Notes under the pieces: generated by a model | What the model was told of the DNA's origin: nothing | Seen by the model: the letters and a program-made list of their open reading frames with translations, nothing else | The model's database searches: none | Program-made: the position numbers and the translations under genes | Origin: Microvirga alba | GTDB lineage: Bacteria; Pseudomonadota; Alphaproteobacteria; Rhizobiales; Beijerinckiaceae | Assembly (NCBI RefSeq): GCF_015694465.1 | Contig: NZ_JADQDO010000006.1 | Span: 124,001 to 188,000, forward strand | Length of the DNA: 64,000 bases | Reading direction: 5' to 3' | Part shown: positions 60,536 through 64,000 of the stretch, one piece after another | How positions within the stretch are numbered: the first letter of the stretch is position 1 | How the letters are laid out: each line of letters opens with the position of its first letter

Positions 60536-61927
60536 TTACACGATCGACGACAAGGCGCTGGGCCCGTGGGAGAGAACCGTCGCGAGCAGCTCCAATCCGC
60601 GTTCCAAAACACTCCGGTTCGGCGCGGCCCCAAGCGAAACGCGGATCGCGGCTGGGCCGGGTCCTGCAGCAAAAGCGTCACTCGGCACCAACGCGAGCCC
60701 GGACTGCCGCGCATAGATGTTGAGATCGGCCTGGCGCCACCGCTCCGGCAATGTGAGCCAAAGATGGTGCCCTTCCGGATGTGCCAGGAAGTCCAAACCG
60801 TGCAGGCTGCGCCGCGCGATGACCTGCCGTGCGGCACTCTCCTCCCGGATGGCCGCCGTAGTCGCATCCAGGGTGCCATCGAGAATCCACTGAGACGCCA
60901 GGGCCGCCATGAGCGGTGGCACCATGAACGTCATGGCCCGGATCTCTGCGGCGAGGCGCAGGGTATCCGCAAAGCCGGGGGTGACGACATAGGCTGTCCG
61001 CATCGCCGGCGTGACGCATTTCGAGAGCGTGGCAATGTGCCAGGTGATGTCCGGCGCCAACGAGGCAATCGGCGCGGGGGCCGCACGGGGCAACGCGCCG
61101 TAAGCGTCATCCTCGATAATGGAGACACGATAGCGCCGCGCGATCCTGGCCACCTCCTCGCGTCGTTCGAGGGGCATGGTTGCAGTCGTGGGGTTGTGGA
61201 TTGTCGGCACGCAATAGAGCGCCCGCGGTTTATCACGCTGGCAAATTTCTTCGAACGCCGCCGGATCAAGCCCCTCGGCATCGAGAGCCACGGGAACCAA
61301 ACGGAGTTTCAGCTGCTCGGCGATGGCTCTGAGACCTGGATACGTGAGAAACGGGGCACACAAAGCATCCCCCGGCTGAAAAAGGGTGCGGAGTATCGCG
61401 TAAAGAGCGGTTTGCGCCCCTCCGACCACCATAACCCGATCCACGGGAACCGACCCCAGACGCCGCTCCAGCCAACGGGCGCCCGCGGCGCGGTCGGGGC
61501 CGGCGCCCGCGCTCTCCTGATAATGCAGATGCATCAGGCCATGAGGCGTCGAGAGCACGTTCGCGATGCCGCTTTGAATCCGCTCCCGCAGCCTCGCCTC
61601 CGGCGGCTGCGGCGGCATATTCATGCTCAGGTCGATGATCGGCGATGCAGTCGGTGCAAGACCGTCCTGTTCCGCAGTCCTCGCGCGCACGAAGCTCCCT
61701 TTGCCGGTGTTAGCCTCGATCAGGCCCTGGCGACGCGCTTCGTTGAACGCGCGGGTCACGGTCGTGAGATCGACCCCGAGCTCCTTGGCTAATGTCCGTT
61801 GCGACGGCAGTCGGTGGCCGTGCTTCAGTCGGCCTGACTGAATGTCGGCCAGCAGAGCATCGGCGATGGCCAGGTATTTCGGCCCCCCTTCGCTCTCGAT
61901 CCGCGGCAACCAGGACACTACGCTCAT
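60536..61927 (-). CDS. MocR-type regulator (GntR HTH + aminotransferase-like domain)
   Basis: The 463-residue protein combines an N-terminal GntR winged HTH (about 15-80: KYLAIADALLADIQSGRLKHG, then LPSQRTLAKELGVDLTTVTRAF) with a PLP aminotransferase fold of type I. In the second part PTIHNPTTATMPLERREEVARIAR, IEDDAYG and the PLP-lysine region HIATLSKCVTPAMRTAYVV are clear. MocR proteins use PLP as effector to regulate GABA, taurine, pyridoxal or ectoine genes, often divergently oriented ones. Here the divergent gene encodes a DUF983 protein. A palindrome at 62051-62071 is a candidate operator. Confidence 0.93.
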   Translation of the reverse strand: MSVVSWLPRIESEGGPKYLAIADALLADIQSGRLKHGHRLPSQRTLAKELGVDLTTVTRAFNEARRQGLIEANTGKGSFVRARTAEQDGLAPTASPIIDLSMNMPPQPPEARLRERIQSGIANVLSTPHGLMHLHYQESAGAGPDRAAGARWLERRLGSVPVDRVMVVGGAQTALYAILRTLFQPGDALCAPFLTYPGLRAIAEQLKLRLVPVALDAEGLDPAAFEEICQRDKPRALYCVPTIHNPTTATMPLERREEVARIARRYRVSIIEDDAYGALPRAAPAPIASLAPDITWHIATLSKCVTPAMRTAYVVTPGFADTLRLAAEIRAMTFMVPPLMAALASQWILDGTLDATTAAIREESAARQVIARRSLHGLDFLAHPEGHHLWLTLPERWRQADLNIYARQSGLALVPSDAFAAGPGPAAIRVSLGAAPNRSVLERGLELLATVLSHGPSALSSIV

Positions 61928-62050
61928 CGGCCCTCTTGTCTTACAAATGCATGGCTAGGTGCACCGCACGCAGAATCTCAATATACGTAAGGCTTGCTTC
62001 CAATGCCAACTCAGCCCAAATAGGGCGCAGGACGACACCTAGATCATCTT

Positions 62051-62071
62051 GTATGGATATACAATCCATAC
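62051..62071. promoter_or_regulatory. Candidate MocR operator between MocR and DUF983 genes
   Basis: Perfect repeat GTATGGAT-ATACA-ATCCATAC. It lies 50 bp before the DUF983 ATG and about 125 bp from the MocR start. The half-site recalls the ATACCA-type sites of other MocR proteins. Confidence 0.45.
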
Positions 62072-62120
62072 ATTCAACAGATGTTCTTGGGAGATCGGAC
62101 CGTTATTCGAAGGACCTAAC

Positions 62121-62570
62121 ATGACCGCGCGACCGGCTGAGACCCAATCCATCCTCATGACGGGCCTCAAGTGCAGATGCCCCCAATGCGGCAAGGGGCG
62201 GCTATTCAATGGCTTCCTGACCCTCGCACCTCGATGCGAAGTCTGCGGGCTTGACTATTCGTTTGCCGATCCAGCCGATGGGCCAGCCTTCTTCGTCATG
62301 ATGACGATGGCGGTTCCAGCAACGGCGTTCGGCATTTGGATCGAGCTTACCTACGAGCCATCGCTCTGGGTGCATTTCGTCACAACGCTGCCATTCCTCC
62401 TGCTGAGCTGCATTCCGCCCATTCGTCCGTTCAAAGGCATGCTCGTCGCGAGCCAATACGTCCATAAGGCGGAAGAAGCGCGCTTCGAGATCCCGCGCAA
62501 ACCACGATCCGAACGGACCTCGCCCCCCAAGGGTGTCGCCGTCGGCGACCGGATTTCGCAAGACGTCTAA
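62121..62570 (+). CDS. DUF983 family membrane protein with zinc-ribbon-like N-terminus
   Basis: The 149-residue product (ATG 62121; an open frame from 62049 is unlikely) begins with a cysteine cluster: LKCRCPQCGKGRLF and APRCEVCGLDYSF, giving CxxC pairs of a zinc-ribbon-like fold. Two hydrophobic helices follow (FFVMMTMAVPATAFGIWIEL and WVHFVTTLPFLLLSCI). DUF983 proteins are small inner-membrane proteins of unknown function, frequent near cytochrome oxidase or MocR-type genes. The gene is divergent from MocR. Confidence 0.85.
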   Translation: MTARPAETQSILMTGLKCRCPQCGKGRLFNGFLTLAPRCEVCGLDYSFADPADGPAFFVMMTMAVPATAFGIWIELTYEPSLWVHFVTTLPFLLLSCIPPIRPFKGMLVASQYVHKAEEARFEIPRKPRSERTSPPKGVAVGDRISQDV

Positions 62571-62756
62571 AGCGGGAGCGAGGCAGGGCTCCGGTTACAG
62601 CGGGCTAGAGGCGCTACGGAGGCTTCATTCTCTTGCAGACGAGCAGCATGCTTGGTCATTTAGATACTCTGCTGCTCGCGTGCTCCCTTTGTCTCCCACT
62701 AGGCTGTGAACTCATAAACGGGATTGACCGAGATTGTGGATACGGGACCTACATGC

Positions 62757-63227
62757 TCATACCTGATTGCGGGTCTCACCGAGAACCTTGCTCATATAAA
62801 GCCGCCGTAGTCCTCGCTCCTCGGCTCGATGCGTTTCCGCGTAGCCGAAGCGCGTGTAGAGCGCGATATTCTCCGTCATCGCCTCATTTGTGTAGAGCTT
62901 GATGAAGCCATAGCCGGCCTTGATCGCCGTTTGCTCTGCGAACTCCAGCATCCTTCGACCTATACCAGAGCCCTGCGCCTCAGGCGCGACGGCCACGTTA
63001 TCGAGGAGCATCGCGTCCTTCTGTGGAACGAGCACGAGAACGCCCTGCACAGTATCGTCGCGCTCGGCGACATAGACTCGACCATCGCTTATCAGCGCGC
63101 TGTAGTTATCGAGCATGGGTCCAGGTTTGCGTCCAATGCGAGCGATGTAATGAGTATACGCAGCTCGGACAATTTCGTGGACGGTTGCAAGATCACTTTG
63201 GATTGCAGGTCGAAGGGTCACTACCAT
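62757..63227 (-). CDS. GNAT family N-acetyltransferase
   Basis: The 156-residue protein has the N-terminal strand-helix (LRPAIQSDLATVHEIVRAAY), the central DAMLLDNVAVAPEAQGSGIGRRMLEFA with the acetyl-CoA loop QGSGIGRRML at about residues 85-94, and the C-terminal FIKLYTNEAMTENIALYTRFGYAETHR. The acceptor is unknown. It is 186 bp from the convergent DUF983 gene and is flanked upstream by an insertion-sequence remnant, which may have altered its promoter. Confidence 0.9.
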   Translation of the reverse strand: MVVTLRPAIQSDLATVHEIVRAAYTHYIARIGRKPGPMLDNYSALISDGRVYVAERDDTVQGVLVLVPQKDAMLLDNVAVAPEAQGSGIGRRMLEFAEQTAIKAGYGFIKLYTNEAMTENIALYTRFGYAETHRAEERGLRRLYMSKVLGETRNQV

Positions 63228-63268
63228 AGCGCCATACTGGCACAGCGTCGGTTTTCAGGAAATTGTAA

Positions 63269-63463
63269 ACAGGGCGGCGCTGGAAACCCTGCTTCAGCAA
63301 ACAGCTCTACCGTGAGTGCAATCTCATCGAGCGCTTCGTCTCCAAGCTGAAGCATTTTCGCCGCGTCGCTACCCGCTACGACAAGCTAGCCGCCAATTTC
63401 CTCGCCATGGTCCAGCTCGCTTCAATGCGTCTGTGGCTCCGTGCTTATGAGTCTACGCCCTAA
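63269..63463 (+). pseudogene. IS5-family transposase remnant (C-terminal end)
   Basis: This frame has no start codon but encodes the end of an IS5/IS4-type transposase: KPCFSKQLYRECNLIERFV, then KLKHFRRVATRYDKLAANFL, then AMVQLASMRLWLRAYESTP and a stop at 63461. It covers the YREK-like catalytic region of the DDE domain (R..NLIERF..LKHFRR). A stop in frame at 63266 and the lack of any upstream part show that the 5' region is lost. No matching inverted repeats could be identified. Confidence 0.85.
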
Positions 63464-63476
63464 ATCAGATATAAGC

Positions 63477-63497
63477 GGGATGAGAGCCACTCATCCC
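63477..63497. repeat. Inverted repeat between the transposase remnant and the SDR gene
   Basis: GGGATGAG (63477-63484) and CTCATCCC (63490-63497) with a 5-base loop, 11 bp before the SDR start. It could be the end of the lost IS, a transcription stop or an operator. Confidence 0.4.
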
Positions 63498-63507
63498 ATG
63501 TGATGTC

Positions 63508-64000
63508 ATGAAACTGTTTGTATTTGGCCTCGGCTACACGGCCGGTCATTTTGTTGAGGCGTATCGCGACCACTTCGCCGAGATTTGCGGCACCGTCCGT
63601 TCCGCCGAAAAGCAAGAGGCGCTCAGAGCGGCGGGCTTTCAAGCGCACCGGTTTGATGCGGGACGCGGCGACGACGGGATCGCGGATGAACTTGCACGCT
63701 CCGACGCGCTGCTCGTGTCCGTGCCTCCCGTTGCCGGTTCTGACATTGTGTTGGAAACATTCTCGGATCTCATCACGTCGTCCTCTCGCCTGCGTTGGGT
63801 CGGCTATCTGTCGACCGTCGGAGTCTATGGCGATGCAGGTGGCGGATGGGTCAATGAGGACACGCCTCCGGATCCCGTCAATGACCGCTCCCGCTCTCGT
63901 GTCATTGCGGAGCGACGCTGGCTTGATCTAGGCCGCACATCGCATTGTTCGACCCACCTCTTCCGCCTCGGGGGGATTTATGGGCCTGGGCGCAACGCTC
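63508..64000 (+). CDS. SDR-like NAD(P)-binding protein (YeeZ-like epimerase), 3' end outside the window
   Basis: The frame opens at ATG 63508 and stays open to the window end (164 codons). The N-terminus KLFVFGLGYTAGHFVEAY is the GxGxxA Rossmann motif of atypical SDR proteins such as YeeZ. The YLSTVGVYGDAGGGWVNEDTPP segment corresponds to the catalytic-side motif of the family, and FRLGGIYGPGRNA to the later conserved strand. Family members are unspecific 'NAD-dependent epimerase' proteins. The C-terminal part and the real stop are not visible. Confidence 0.85.
   Translation, partial: MKLFVFGLGYTAGHFVEAYRDHFAEICGTVRSAEKQEALRAAGFQAHRFDAGRGDDGIADELARSDALLVSVPPVAGSDIVLETFSDLITSSSRLRWVGYLSTVGVYGDAGGGWVNEDTPPDPVNDRSRSRVIAERRWLDLGRTSHCSTHLFRLGGIYGPGRNA

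Noticed and set aside
60413..61792. 459-codon open frame on the plus strand
   Set aside because: It is the antisense shadow of the MocR-type regulator and has no recognisable domain.
1..64000. CRISPR array, prophage, conjugative or toxin-antitoxin island
   Set aside because: No regularly spaced repeats, cas, phage structural, relaxase or toxin-antitoxin genes were seen; the only mobile trace is the transposase remnant at 63269.

Overview
The window is about 64 kb of GC-rich chromosome from an alphaproteobacterium, most likely of the order Hyphomicrobiales (Rhizobiales). The pointers are a membrane-bound ferritin/VIT iron exporter (MbfA type) behind a perfect Irr-type iron control element, a DUF6894 protein, a CsbD protein with a weak EcfG-like promoter, opine/LAO-type amino-acid ABC genes and a rhizobial-style exopolysaccharide (EPS) locus. 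The species cannot be fixed from sequence alone. No rRNA, tRNA, CRISPR array, prophage or intact insertion sequence was recognised.

Layout. 0-8.4 kb: the end of a membrane glutamine-amidotransferase-like protein, a GNAT acetyltransferase, a NUDIX hydrolase, mbfA, a phosphoesterase plus YbaK pair, and a catabolic set (KDG kinase, FAD-linked 2-hydroxyacid dehydrogenase, FAH-fold hydrolase). 8.5-12.8 kb: an amino-acid ABC transporter with two tandem binding proteins and a frameshifted second permease. 12.8-31.3 kb: mostly housekeeping and metabolic genes. These include adenine deaminase, nicotinate phosphoribosyltransferase with an orphan PxpA, a PQQ-type sugar dehydrogenase with its cytochrome c, Mrp/MobA/TusA, CsbD, an orphan histidine kinase, glycerate kinase with aldose epimerase, a HAD phosphatase, SSADH and a GMC oxidoreductase.

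31.3-48.3 kb is an accessory EPS region. It holds GDP-mannose synthesis (manC), a sugar-nucleotide epimerase, two NarL-like regulators with altered receiver domains, and a seven-gene co-directional run: initiating sugar transferase, GT2, Wzz-like co-polymerase, Wzy/ligase-like polymerase, a second GT, a Wzx flippase fused to a GH16 glycanase, and a polysaccharide deacetylase. A second GH16 enzyme, carrying RTX-type repeats for type I secretion, follows on the other strand. The flippase-GH16 fusion is the most unusual object in the window. Long AT-rich regulatory gaps flank the locus.

49-64 kb: TerC, then a GntR/FCD regulator heading a complete peptide-type ABC importer that ends in a gamma-glutamyltransferase without a signal peptide. 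This looks like a gamma-glutamyl-peptide uptake and cleavage operon. An orphan Rieske protein, a YVTN beta-propeller, a MocR regulator divergent from a DUF983 protein, a GNAT, an IS5-type transposase remnant and the start of an SDR gene that runs off the window follow.
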